Source: CAZKFN01 sp964552035
Lineage (GTDB): Bacteria > Bacteroidota > Bacteroidia > Flavobacteriales_E > Vicingaceae
Length of the DNA stretch: 20,911 nucleotides
Assembly: GCA_964552035.1 (NCBI GenBank)
Contig: CAZKFN010000033.1
Coordinates: 1 to 20,911 of the forward strand
Reading direction: 5' to 3'
The position numbers were made by a program, and so were the translations under genes. Shown one piece after another: positions 1-5,518 of the stretch. The notes beneath the pieces were generated by a model. It had not been told where the DNA came from, made no database searches, and saw only the letters and a program-made list of their open reading frames with translations. Each line of letters starts with the position of its first letter. Position 1 is the stretch's first letter.

Positions 1-6
1 GTCTAG

Positions 7-44
7 AGGGGGCGAGGGGGTATTCAAAAAAAAGGCCGCCCCCT
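7..44. repeat. GC-rich inverted repeat at left edge
   Basis: AGGGGGCG at 7-14 is matched by CGCCCCCT at 37-44, with a G-run and an A-run between them. This is strikingly G/C-rich for such an AT-rich sequence. It lies just downstream of the HNH gene on the minus strand, where terminase genes would be expected next. It could be a packaging (cos-type) signal or a terminator stem; no T-run of a standard terminator follows directly. Positions 1-110 hold no gene I can support. Confidence 0.4.
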
Positions 45-110
45 AAATGTTAAAAGTGTTAAAAAGGTGCTTTTTTCTGACAAAATGACACTTTTCGATA
101 TATTGACAAA

Positions 111-452
111 TTAGGTGCTTTTTTTGAAAAAATGCTGTAAGAATCGCTCTGTAGTACGTTCATTATTCTCTTTCACTGCATCCTTGTCGAAGGAGTGTAG
201 CGACTCATGTAGTTTAGTATGGCAAAGCTTACATACACTCATAAGGTTGTCGTAATCGAACATGAGTTGCTGCATTTGATCATAAGTTATACCTGTCTCT
301 ACTGGTGTGATATGATGCACTTCTGTTGCAGCTGTTGTTCTACCTGATTCTAAGCATCGTTGACAAAGAGGATAGCTCATGATATGCCTAGCTCTTAGCT
401 GTTGCCAACGATAGCTCTTAATCATTTTAATATAGTTAGGATTCCTTGCCAT
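111..452 (-). CDS. HNH endonuclease
   Basis: A 113-residue protein of the HNH nuclease family, which cuts DNA with a metal held by a beta-beta-alpha fold. Visible motifs are the zinc-type pairs C30-x2-C33 and C74-x2-C77, the catalytic-region VHH (H46, H47), the DN at 68-69, and H78/H82 after the second cysteine pair. Small single-domain HNH proteins of this type usually sit directly upstream of the small and large terminase genes and support DNA packaging in cos phages. Here the downstream side leaves the window, which fits terminases lying beyond it. The start at 452 has an AGGTG ribosome-binding sequence a few bases upstream and overlaps the preceding gene by 17 bp, indicating one operon. 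The family call is secure; the packaging role is inferred from position. Confidence 0.88.
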   Translation of the reverse strand: MARNPNYIKMIKSYRWQQLRARHIMSYPLCQRCLESGRTTAATEVHHITPVETGITYDQMQQLMFDYDNLMSVCKLCHTKLHESLHSFDKDAVKENNERTTERFLQHFFKKST

Positions 453-720
453 CGCACCTATAGTGTGGTATTCGATTAGGAGTTACATACCTAACATCTG
501 CTGAAGGTTTTTCAAACCTAGAGAACTCTTCGAACATGTTCTCTATCTCTTCATCTGCAGATATATTATTAAGGTTCTTGCTTTCCACCTTATCCAGGAA
601 AGTATGCACTAGTGATTGCACGATCTGATATACTGATCTGAACCCATACTCTTCTTTAATTTGTTCTAACTTCTCGTAGTTCTGTTGTGACACTCTTGAG
701 AAAATCTTTACCTTTCCCAT
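436..720 (-). CDS. Small RHH-like DNA-binding protein
   Basis: A 94-residue protein I cannot name. Residues 3-42 start with a short strand-like segment (KIFSRVS) followed by two predicted helices. This is the layout of ribbon-helix-helix (CopG/Arc-type) DNA-binding proteins, which dimerise through the strand. The rest (about 50-94) is acidic, then basic, and probably disordered. It overlaps the HNH gene, so the two are translated together. Direct and inverted copies of ACCTAT lie immediately upstream of its start codon (721-749), where an autoregulatory operator would be expected. A small terminase-type role is possible given the HNH neighbour but no motif supports it. RHH assignment is tentative. 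Confidence 0.6.
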   Translation of the reverse strand: MGKVKIFSRVSQQNYEKLEQIKEEYGFRSVYQIVQSLVHTFLDKVESKNLNNISADEEIENMFEEFSRFEKPSADVRYVTPNRIPHYRCDGKES

Positions 721-749
721 ACCTATTTATCATTTACCTATTGATAGGT
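721..749. promoter_or_regulatory. Candidate operator upstream of the RHH-like gene
   Basis: ACCTAT occurs at 721-726 and 736-741 (15 bp apart). The second copy forms the inverted repeat ACCTAT-TG-ATAGGT (736-749). It abuts the start codon of the RHH-like gene at 720. A separate perfect palindrome AACACGTGTT lies at 776-785. An operator function is inference from position and symmetry. Confidence 0.35.
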
Positions 750-821
750 TAAATATAAGTAGAAGTGTTAGTATAAACACGTGTTAATCAAGGTTTGAGA
801 AAAGTCACCACCTCTCTAAAA

Positions 822-1952
822 TTAAATATCCAGCAATCGAACTGAAGCATTCTCTATTTCTTTTTTTCTAGGGCCTTTCTCTATATAAGTTCCTTCTAAA
901 ATAATATTAGAGCCTTGTGAAAATGCTTTTGATATGGTCTCAAAATAAGCATTATAGTCTAAGTTGGAATAAAGAGTAATAGCATTTCCTTCTTGATTGA
1001 TTGTACGCATACGAATGCGTACAAACTCTCGTTGGTCTATAATAGGATTACTCTCAATTACTGCTATTTTTCCTACAAAAGACTCTGTGCTTATCTTTTC
1101 ATCTTGAGTAGTATATTGATCAATAATATTATTTAGTAGCATAATATTTTTCTCTGGTAAAACAACTTTAGTTGGGGTCTTTTGTGAGGGAGGTAAATAG
1201 ACAGACCAATCAGTTTGCAATTCTATAAAAGACTCATCACCCACACTTTTTTTAATATCAAGGATTGACTCTAAAAAATTAACACTAAAATCTGTTTGTT
1301 CTAAAGCTTTTTCAATATTGTCTTTGTTTCCACTATTTATATCCCTAGAGACTAAATTTATATTGCTTAGAATATGCTCTATTACTTTTCTTGATTTTGG
1401 ATACTCTTCATAATTAGAATCAAACAAATCCCATTGGTAATAACCAAGTGGAGATAATATGTTGATAACATAACTACCTATTTCTGTTTGACCTACTTGT
1501 AAATCTTTAAATAAGTTAGTTGCGTCTTTTGTGTTTACTTTAAAATGTTTCAGTGCTGGATTTTCAATATCTTTTAATGCAGAAGAGAAGGTATTCTTTA
1601 TAGAGTCTAAAAGCTGAGGAAATGATTCTAAAGATATAGTTCCTCTAGTTGTCGACTCATTAGAGATTCTCCATTTTAATACATCATATGCAGGATATAG
1701 AAGATTAGCTAACAAGGATTCCAAATTTATAGAAAGATATTCAGAAACACTTTTTAATGATTCTGTTAACACCTTGTTATAATCGGAGTAGTGTTTATTA
1801 CCTAAAATGAGCGCAGAGTACTTTTCATCAGGAGATATATACTGATATGTTTTGTCTTCGAAAGACACACTTTGCTTCCATCCTTTAGATTCAAGAAATC
1901 GAATGAAGTTTTGTTGGTCTATATCTTTTATTCTATCTAAAATTGTACTCAT
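822..1952 (-). CDS. Unknown protein with C-terminal OB-fold-like domain, partner of the DUF4365 gene
   Basis: A 376-residue protein with no function I can assign. The N-terminal part (about 10-95) has a 'FLxSKGW ... SALILGNKHYSDYNKVL' pattern. The middle (100-175) includes GQTEIGSYVINILSPLG, which looks like a conserved core strand. Residues 288-376 alternate short strands (GKIAVIE, FVRIRMRTI, AITLYSNL, IILEGTYIEKG, ASVRLLD) in the order of an OB-fold, as in nucleic-acid-binding domains. No transmembrane segment or signal peptide is visible. Its start overlaps the stop of the DUF4365 gene by 4 bp (1949-1952), the ATGA arrangement of translational coupling, so the two proteins are probably made in fixed ratio and may form a complex. 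I infer a nucleic-acid-directed accessory or defence function; this is not established. Confidence 0.75.
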   Translation of the reverse strand: MSTILDRIKDIDQQNFIRFLESKGWKQSVSFEDKTYQYISPDEKYSALILGNKHYSDYNKVLTESLKSVSEYLSINLESLLANLLYPAYDVLKWRISNESTTRGTISLESFPQLLDSIKNTFSSALKDIENPALKHFKVNTKDATNLFKDLQVGQTEIGSYVINILSPLGYYQWDLFDSNYEEYPKSRKVIEHILSNINLVSRDINSGNKDNIEKALEQTDFSVNFLESILDIKKSVGDESFIELQTDWSVYLPPSQKTPTKVVLPEKNIMLLNNIIDQYTTQDEKISTESFVGKIAVIESNPIIDQREFVRIRMRTINQEGNAITLYSNLDYNAYFETISKAFSQGSNIILEGTYIEKGPRKKEIENASVRLLDI

Positions 1953-2467
1953 AAGTTTTCTCTGTTAGAGGCTTTTATCATTAGTGTTTCTAACGTTTTT
2001 GCTGTAAGAATGTTCTCCTTTGGAATTGTTATAGTTATTGTATTCTTATTATCTGTTTCTGGAAATCCTTTTAAGTTTAACCAATAAGCACATTTAGTTA
2101 GTTTAAGATAATCTCTTGTTTGCTCTATCCAAAAGTCTTGATCTTTATTCATATGTAATAAGACGAGAATTTTAGGATAAAAAGAATCTTCTCTAATTAA
2201 AATATTATAATTTTTAACTTCTAGTTTGTATTTTATATCACCTTCTGGTGTGACTGTAACATTTGAATATGATGCCTTTAGTTGTATTTCTATTTTAGGA
2301 CTATATATCTGAGATGTTTCCAAAGGTTTGCCTGGGCAGGTTAATGTTGTGTCCACCCCACAATTATCTCTCTTTGGGAAATCCATATTATAGCCTACTT
2401 TTGCACATAATGCTTGAAGATATGAGATACTCATATCTTCCATACAATTCTGGAGAATATTTGGCAT
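1949..2467 (-). CDS. DUF4365-like putative PD-(D/E)XK nuclease
   Basis: A 172-residue protein. Residues 33-64 carry the sequence RDNCGVD39, then IEIQLKAS with Q62-x-K64 (E60 nearby). A D followed some 20 residues later by (E/Q)-x-K on a strand is the signature of the PD-(D/E)XK fold, and the spacing resembles DUF4365 domains, which are found in mobile and defence-associated genes. The remainder alternates strands and helices, with a W/F-rich stretch near 112-130. It is the first gene of a two-gene unit with the 376-residue protein and starts after a 67-bp AT-rich gap (2468-2534), which suggests its own promoter. Cleavage activity is unproven: a Q-x-K variant can be catalytic or a degenerate binding domain. 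Confidence 0.68.
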   Translation of the reverse strand: MPNILQNCMEDMSISYLQALCAKVGYNMDFPKRDNCGVDTTLTCPGKPLETSQIYSPKIEIQLKASYSNVTVTPEGDIKYKLEVKNYNILIREDSFYPKILVLLHMNKDQDFWIEQTRDYLKLTKCAYWLNLKGFPETDNKNTITITIPKENILTAKTLETLMIKASNRENL

Positions 2468-2534
2468 ATTTTTTATTTTGTGAATGAATATTAATAAATA
2501 TATATCATATTTTTCATACTACAAAATATCGAGT

Positions 2535-2867
2535 TTAATATCCCCACTTAATAGCCTCAACTATAGCTTTAAATAAAGCTTTCTTTTCCTGGACTGCAGC
2601 AAAGTCAAAAGAGCGAACATAATTACTAATCCAGAGTCTATCTTCTCTACTAAGTCCATAATCATTAAACTTACTACAGGCTTTCTTTAGTTTATTAAAA
2701 CGATCAACACTACATTTTATTTGATGACAAACTACAACAACCTTTTTTGCCCTGCTATTTCGCTTAAGCTCTTTTCTTAGTGTAGTAGGACTTGTTGTGT
2801 AATATGGGATATCAACCTTTATTTGTGGCTCTACTAAATTGACGTAAGTTACTTCATACATAATCAT
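2535..2867 (-). CDS. Phage protein of unknown function
   Basis: A 110-residue protein (MIMYEVTYVNL...) with basic segments around 30-50 (RKELKRNSRAKK) and a Trp/Tyr-rich C-terminus. I do not recognise a family. The frame stays open further upstream to 3035, but that extension would lie inside the SSB gene and across a terminator-like hairpin (2881-2909), so I place the start at 2867; the in-frame ATG at 2861 is equally possible. It lies between SSB and the DUF4365 cassette, all on the same strand. It may depend on readthrough of the hairpin or on a promoter within it. Confidence 0.65.
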   Translation of the reverse strand: MIMYEVTYVNLVEPQIKVDIPYYTTSPTTLRKELKRNSRAKKVVVVCHQIKCSVDRFNKLKKACSKFNDYGLSREDRLWISNYVRSFDFAAVQEKKALFKAIVEAIKWGY

Positions 2868-2880
2868 ATGTTTTAGAAAT

Positions 2881-2909
2881 AAAAAAGCGAACCAGTTGGT
2901 GGCTCGCTT
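2881..2909 (-). terminator. Rho-independent terminator after SSB
   Basis: On the minus strand a 10-bp stem AAGCGAGCCA / TGGTTCGCTT (one G-U pair, loop CCAAC) is followed at once by a run of T. It sits 13 bp after the SSB stop codon. On the plus strand the stem has an A-C mismatch and no T-run follows, so it is directional. Confidence 0.65.
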
Positions 2910-2922
2910 ATGTGGGTTAGTA

Positions 2923-3264
2923 TTAGTTTGTTTTGGGAGAGAGCATTTCCAGCTTATCGACAAAGACTTCGGTAATATATCGAGTGATTCCTTTATCATC
3001 ATCGTATGATCTTGTTTTAATCTTTCCCTCAACATATAGCTTGTCTCCTTTCTTAATATACTTCTCAGCGATTTCTGCTAAAGCTCTCCATAAAACAAGA
3101 TTGTGCCATTCTGTTTGCTCTGGCACTTGAGTTCCATTTTTGAGAGTATATGCTCGTTCTGTTGTGGCTAAAGGAAAGCTAGTCACCTTAATTCCATTGT
3201 CTAGACTTCTAACTTCTGGGTCTTTACCCACATTGCCTAATAGGATTACTTTGTTTACTGACAT
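2923..3264 (-). CDS. ssb: Single-stranded DNA-binding protein
   Basis: A 113-residue SSB that coats single-stranded DNA during phage replication. The OB-fold signature is clear: MSVNKVILLGNVGKDPEVR at the N-terminus, FPLATTERAY around 30-39, TEWHNLVLWRALAEIAEKYIKKGDKLYVEGKI at about 51-82, and the closing RYITEVFVDKLEMLS. The protein ends almost directly after the OB-fold (LSPKTN). It therefore lacks both the flexible linker and the acidic DDxPF-type tip by which cellular SSBs recruit repair and replication proteins. It may act as a pure coating protein or interfere with host SSB partners. It is flanked by terminator-like hairpins on both sides (2881-2909 and 3296-3325). Family assignment is very secure. 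Confidence 0.95.
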   Translation of the reverse strand: MSVNKVILLGNVGKDPEVRSLDNGIKVTSFPLATTERAYTLKNGTQVPEQTEWHNLVLWRALAEIAEKYIKKGDKLYVEGKIKTRSYDDDKGITRYITEVFVDKLEMLSPKTN

Positions 3265-3295
3265 AGTTTATAATTGTTTGGATTAAAAGTTAAAT

Positions 3296-3325
3296 GAAAA
3301 GAGCCGCTCTTAATGAACGACTCTT
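3296..3325 (-). terminator. Terminator-like hairpin between methyltransferase and SSB
   Basis: On the minus strand AAGAGTCGTTC pairs with GAGCGGCTCTT (11 bp with two G-U pairs, loop ATTAA) and is followed by TTTC. It lies just after the methyltransferase stop codon. The T-run is short, so it may be a weak terminator or an RNA processing/stability element. Confidence 0.5.
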
Positions 3326-3335
3326 GATTGATATA

Positions 3336-4109
3336 TTAATAATTACATACGATCCACTCTTCTTGCTTCTTTCTTGAGGTTTTGGAAGCACTAAGTGTTC
3401 TCTCTACTTTATGAACAGTCCAGTGCTGTTCTGCTGCTAGCTCTTCTATCTTATCATAAGGATACATAGTAAGCATGAATTTGCCTTTTAGCTCTTGTAA
3501 TAAAGCTAACAGTTGCTGAAGGTGTTCTTCATTAAATAGTCCTTCATAGTGTCCACAGTTAGAGTTGAAGTAGGGAGGGTCTATAAAATGAAAGGCTGTA
3601 TCTCTATCGTATCTAGATATAATCTTCAGAGCATTTTGGTTTTCAATAGTTACATTCTCTAATCGTTTACATATTTCTTCTGTAAAATTAATTTTAGAGT
3701 TCTTTACCTTGATAGGGACTTTCCCTTTAAAGTCATACCCAAATGGTCCATTGAGCTTAGATGCAAAAGACATCTTACTCAAACACCATATAGCCCAAGC
3801 TCTATCTATGGGAGTAAAGAATGTCGGATAATCAGATATATATTTTGCATGAGCATGTGCTTCTCTACTATGTAGTGTTGCATCAATCTTCTCTTTTAGC
3901 TTAGGATAACAATGCTTTGCTACCCAATAGAAGTTTATAAGCTCTGAATTGATATCATTGATGACTTCAGCCTCAACAGGTTCTTTAGCGAACAAGACTG
4001 CAGCTCCTCCACAGAAAGCCTCTGTATAAAGTGTATGATTAGGAATTAATGGCAAAATATGCTTTAGCATTCTTTGTTTTCCTCCGTAATAAGTAATCGG
4101 TGTTTTCAT
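3336..4109 (-). CDS. D12-class N6-adenine DNA methyltransferase (Dam-like)
   Basis: A 257-residue alpha-class (D12/Dam) DNA adenine methyltransferase that transfers methyl from S-adenosylmethionine to adenine N6. Motifs in order: TYYGGK at 6-11 (motif X), TEAFCGGAAVLF at 29-40 (motif I, cofactor binding), and DPPY at 177-180 (catalytic motif IV). The C-terminal EEWIVCNY is typical of the family. Length matches a stand-alone Dam. No endonuclease gene is adjacent, so it is probably an orphan that protects phage DNA from host restriction or marks replicated DNA. It starts at 4109, where an AAAGAG lies just upstream. A second, more distant D12 enzyme is encoded at 12294-13454. Target sequence is not predictable here. 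Confidence 0.93.
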   Translation of the reverse strand: MKTPITYYGGKQRMLKHILPLIPNHTLYTEAFCGGAAVLFAKEPVEAEVINDINSELINFYWVAKHCYPKLKEKIDATLHSREAHAHAKYISDYPTFFTPIDRAWAIWCLSKMSFASKLNGPFGYDFKGKVPIKVKNSKINFTEEICKRLENVTIENQNALKIISRYDRDTAFHFIDPPYFNSNCGHYEGLFNEEHLQQLLALLQELKGKFMLTMYPYDKIEELAAEQHWTVHKVERTLSASKTSRKKQEEWIVCNY

Positions 4110-4190
4110 CTCTTTTTTTATACAAAGTAAGTCATGAACTGGCTTAATTCCATAGTATATTTAGATATCACACTGCAATCAACTTACATC

Positions 4191-4418
4191 ATGAATCGGT
4201 ACGAAATATTAAGCCTCAACAGAGAATTATTGTTGAGGCTTCACAAGCTTGGAATCAAAACTTCTGATTATATCCAAGTTGATATTTATAATGACTTCCT
4301 AAAGTACAAAGCACAAGGTGATAAGGTTTCTTATGCTGTCCTTATGCTAAGTAAAAAGTATAATTTAAGTGAGAGAAGTATTTATACTATATTAAGACAG
4401 ATGCAAACAGATAGTTAA
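4191..4418 (+). CDS. Small HTH-domain protein
   Basis: A 75-residue protein on the plus strand, opposite to the surrounding early genes. The C-terminal half (about 36-70: KAQGDKVSYAVLMLSKKYN, then LSERSIYTILRQM) reads as a helix-turn-helix of the Mor/sigma-region type, where 'SERSIYTIL' would be the recognition helix. I chose the ATG at 4191 because the protein-like sequence begins there; an in-frame start at 4134 would add an unconvincing 19-residue extension that overlaps the promoter region of the methyltransferase. Twenty bases into the gene lies a perfect 11-bp inverted repeat (4211-4241). Its job is unknown; a regulator acting counter to the early operon is a reasonable guess. Confidence 0.68.
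   Translation: MNRYEILSLNRELLLRLHKLGIKTSDYIQVDIYNDFLKYKAQGDKVSYAVLMLSKKYNLSERSIYTILRQMQTDS
4211..4241. repeat. Perfect 11-bp inverted repeat inside the small HTH gene
   Basis: AAGCCTCAACA (4211-4221) and TGTTGAGGCTT (4231-4241) with a 9-nt loop. It lies 20 nt after the start codon, where a stable stem in the mRNA would affect early elongation. There is no adjacent T-run on either strand, so it is not a standard terminator. Confidence 0.6.
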
Positions 4419-4501
4419 TTAATCTATTCTTTTTTTAATATTACAATGTATTCGCTAGTTATTGTTCCTACATTTTTTCCCAAATATTCTGAAGTTCGTC
4501 T

Positions 4502-4648
4502 TCATTTTTTGTTTATATGTTTCCAATATTCCTCTTTCCTTGAGTCGTCTAAATCTTTATGGTTTATATATTCGATTATTAGCGATATCATTAAGAGTAT
4601 TGCAAGTACTATTGCAATAATTATTAAGATAAGATCTAGTGTTTTCAT
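4502..4648 (-). CDS. 48-residue single-span membrane protein
   Basis: A short gene starting MKTLDLILIIIAIVLAILLM. Residues 4-27 form one strongly hydrophobic segment, followed by a charged cytoplasmic-type tail rich in D, E and K (YINHKDLDDSRKEEYWKHINKK). The start at 4648 is one base after the stop of the ASCH gene at 4650, so it is translationally coupled. I do not recognise a family. Small phage membrane proteins in early operons can act in superinfection exclusion, lysis timing or membrane anchoring; none can be chosen from sequence. The 83 bases between its stop and the plus-strand gene at 4418 hold no further feature. Confidence 0.62.
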   Translation of the reverse strand: MKTLDLILIIIAIVLAILLMISLIIEYINHKDLDDSRKEEYWKHINKK

Positions 4649-4649
4649 T

Positions 4650-4925
4650 CTATTCTATTCTATTTTTAAAACTAATTGCATAGGATTTTGAGGTTTTCAA
4701 TAAATCTCTGTGAATAGATGGAGTATCAATTATACTAATACTCTCTATTTCAAAAATCATGAATGGAGCATTTCTAGCATATCCTAATTTGAATTTTACA
4801 AAATCAAAATGTTTAGTTAATCGAGTAGTCCAATAGGGTTTTACAGCTCTATATTCAGTTCTTTTATGGCCACCTTTTATTTGATTAAAGAACTCTTCCT
4901 TTAGGTTTAAATGTAGCGTTCTCAT
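4650..4925 (-). CDS. ASCH-domain protein
   Basis: A 91-residue protein resembling the ASCH/PUA-like beta-barrel family, whose members bind RNA or modified nucleosides. The typical opening is visible: LNLKEEFFNQIKGGHKRTEYR (5-25), in which the K-R-T-E-Y-R stretch corresponds to the conserved 'GxKxxEyR' binding region. It continues with strand-rich DFVKFKLGYARNAPFMIFEIESISII. Such genes are common in Bacteroidetes phages next to replication genes, but their substrate is unknown. It begins 6 bp after the helicase-loader gene and is followed at once by the small membrane protein, so it is part of the replication operon. Confidence 0.75.
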   Translation of the reverse strand: MRTLHLNLKEEFFNQIKGGHKRTEYRAVKPYWTTRLTKHFDFVKFKLGYARNAPFMIFEIESISIIDTPSIHRDLLKTSKSYAISFKNRIE

Positions 4926-4931
4926 AATGCC

Positions 4932-5516
4932 TTACTGTCTTAAACTTTTTCCATTAAAGATTACTCTTTTGGTTGTGGATATAATTCTATCAAATATTCT
5001 ATCTCCGTATCTTGTTTTTAACTCTTCTCCTGTGAGGTTACTTGTTAGAATTAGGAGTTTACTCTCTTTCTCAGCTTTATCTAATATTTCTGATACAGGA
5101 TCAAATTTATTTCCATAGCTATTAACAGATGTTTCTGTTCCGATATCATCTAGACATATAAACTTCTTATCTATAATATTACTTAGATCCTTTAGATCAG
5201 TTGCATTATAGAAGTTGACTACTCTGCGATGTACCTTTAGATAGATAGGGATGATTACATTTCTTGCTATCTGTGTTTTTCCTCGCCCACAATTACCATA
5301 CATAAGCAAACCTTTGCCTTTGTTATCTGATAACCAATCTATAATTTCGTTGTATTCTGGTTGAGGCTGATATGCATTACCTGTTCTTTCTATTGCACAC
5401 TTCATAAATGCTTCAAACCATTCTTTTGCGTGGGGAGTTACTAATCGAGGGGTCTCATCAGCTATATAAAACCCAGCATCTTTCATCTCTTTAAAATAGG
5501 ATCGTATATCGTTCAT
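4932..5516 (-). CDS. DnaC/IstB-like AAA+ helicase loader
   Basis: A 194-residue ATPase. Visible are Walker A GNCGRGKT (74-81), Walker B FICLDD (119-124), a sensor-1 type LTSNL (157-161, N160) and a GDRIFDRI box (171-178) carrying the probable arginine finger, as in DnaC- and IstB-type proteins. These load the replicative helicase onto DNA opened at an origin. The gene lies 2 bp downstream of the replication initiator, the same initiator-loader pairing as lambda O and P, so it most likely brings the host DnaB to the phage origin. No phage helicase gene is seen in the window, consistent with use of the host enzyme. The N-terminal 60 residues probably contact helicase or initiator. Confidence 0.88.
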   Translation of the reverse strand: MNDIRSYFKEMKDAGFYIADETPRLVTPHAKEWFEAFMKCAIERTGNAYQPQPEYNEIIDWLSDNKGKGLLMYGNCGRGKTQIARNVIIPIYLKVHRRVVNFYNATDLKDLSNIIDKKFICLDDIGTETSVNSYGNKFDPVSEILDKAEKESKLLILTSNLTGEELKTRYGDRIFDRIISTTKRVIFNGKSLRQ

Positions 5517-5518
5517 AG

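Noticed and set aside
2868..3035. Upstream extension of the 110-residue gene at 2535-2867
   Set aside because: Lies inside the SSB gene and across a terminator hairpin, and the residues are not protein-like.
4446..4691. Plus-strand frame of 81 codons
   Set aside because: Antisense to the 48-residue membrane protein gene and the end of the ASCH gene; its F/I/S-rich sequence is the usual shadow of an AT-rich coding strand.
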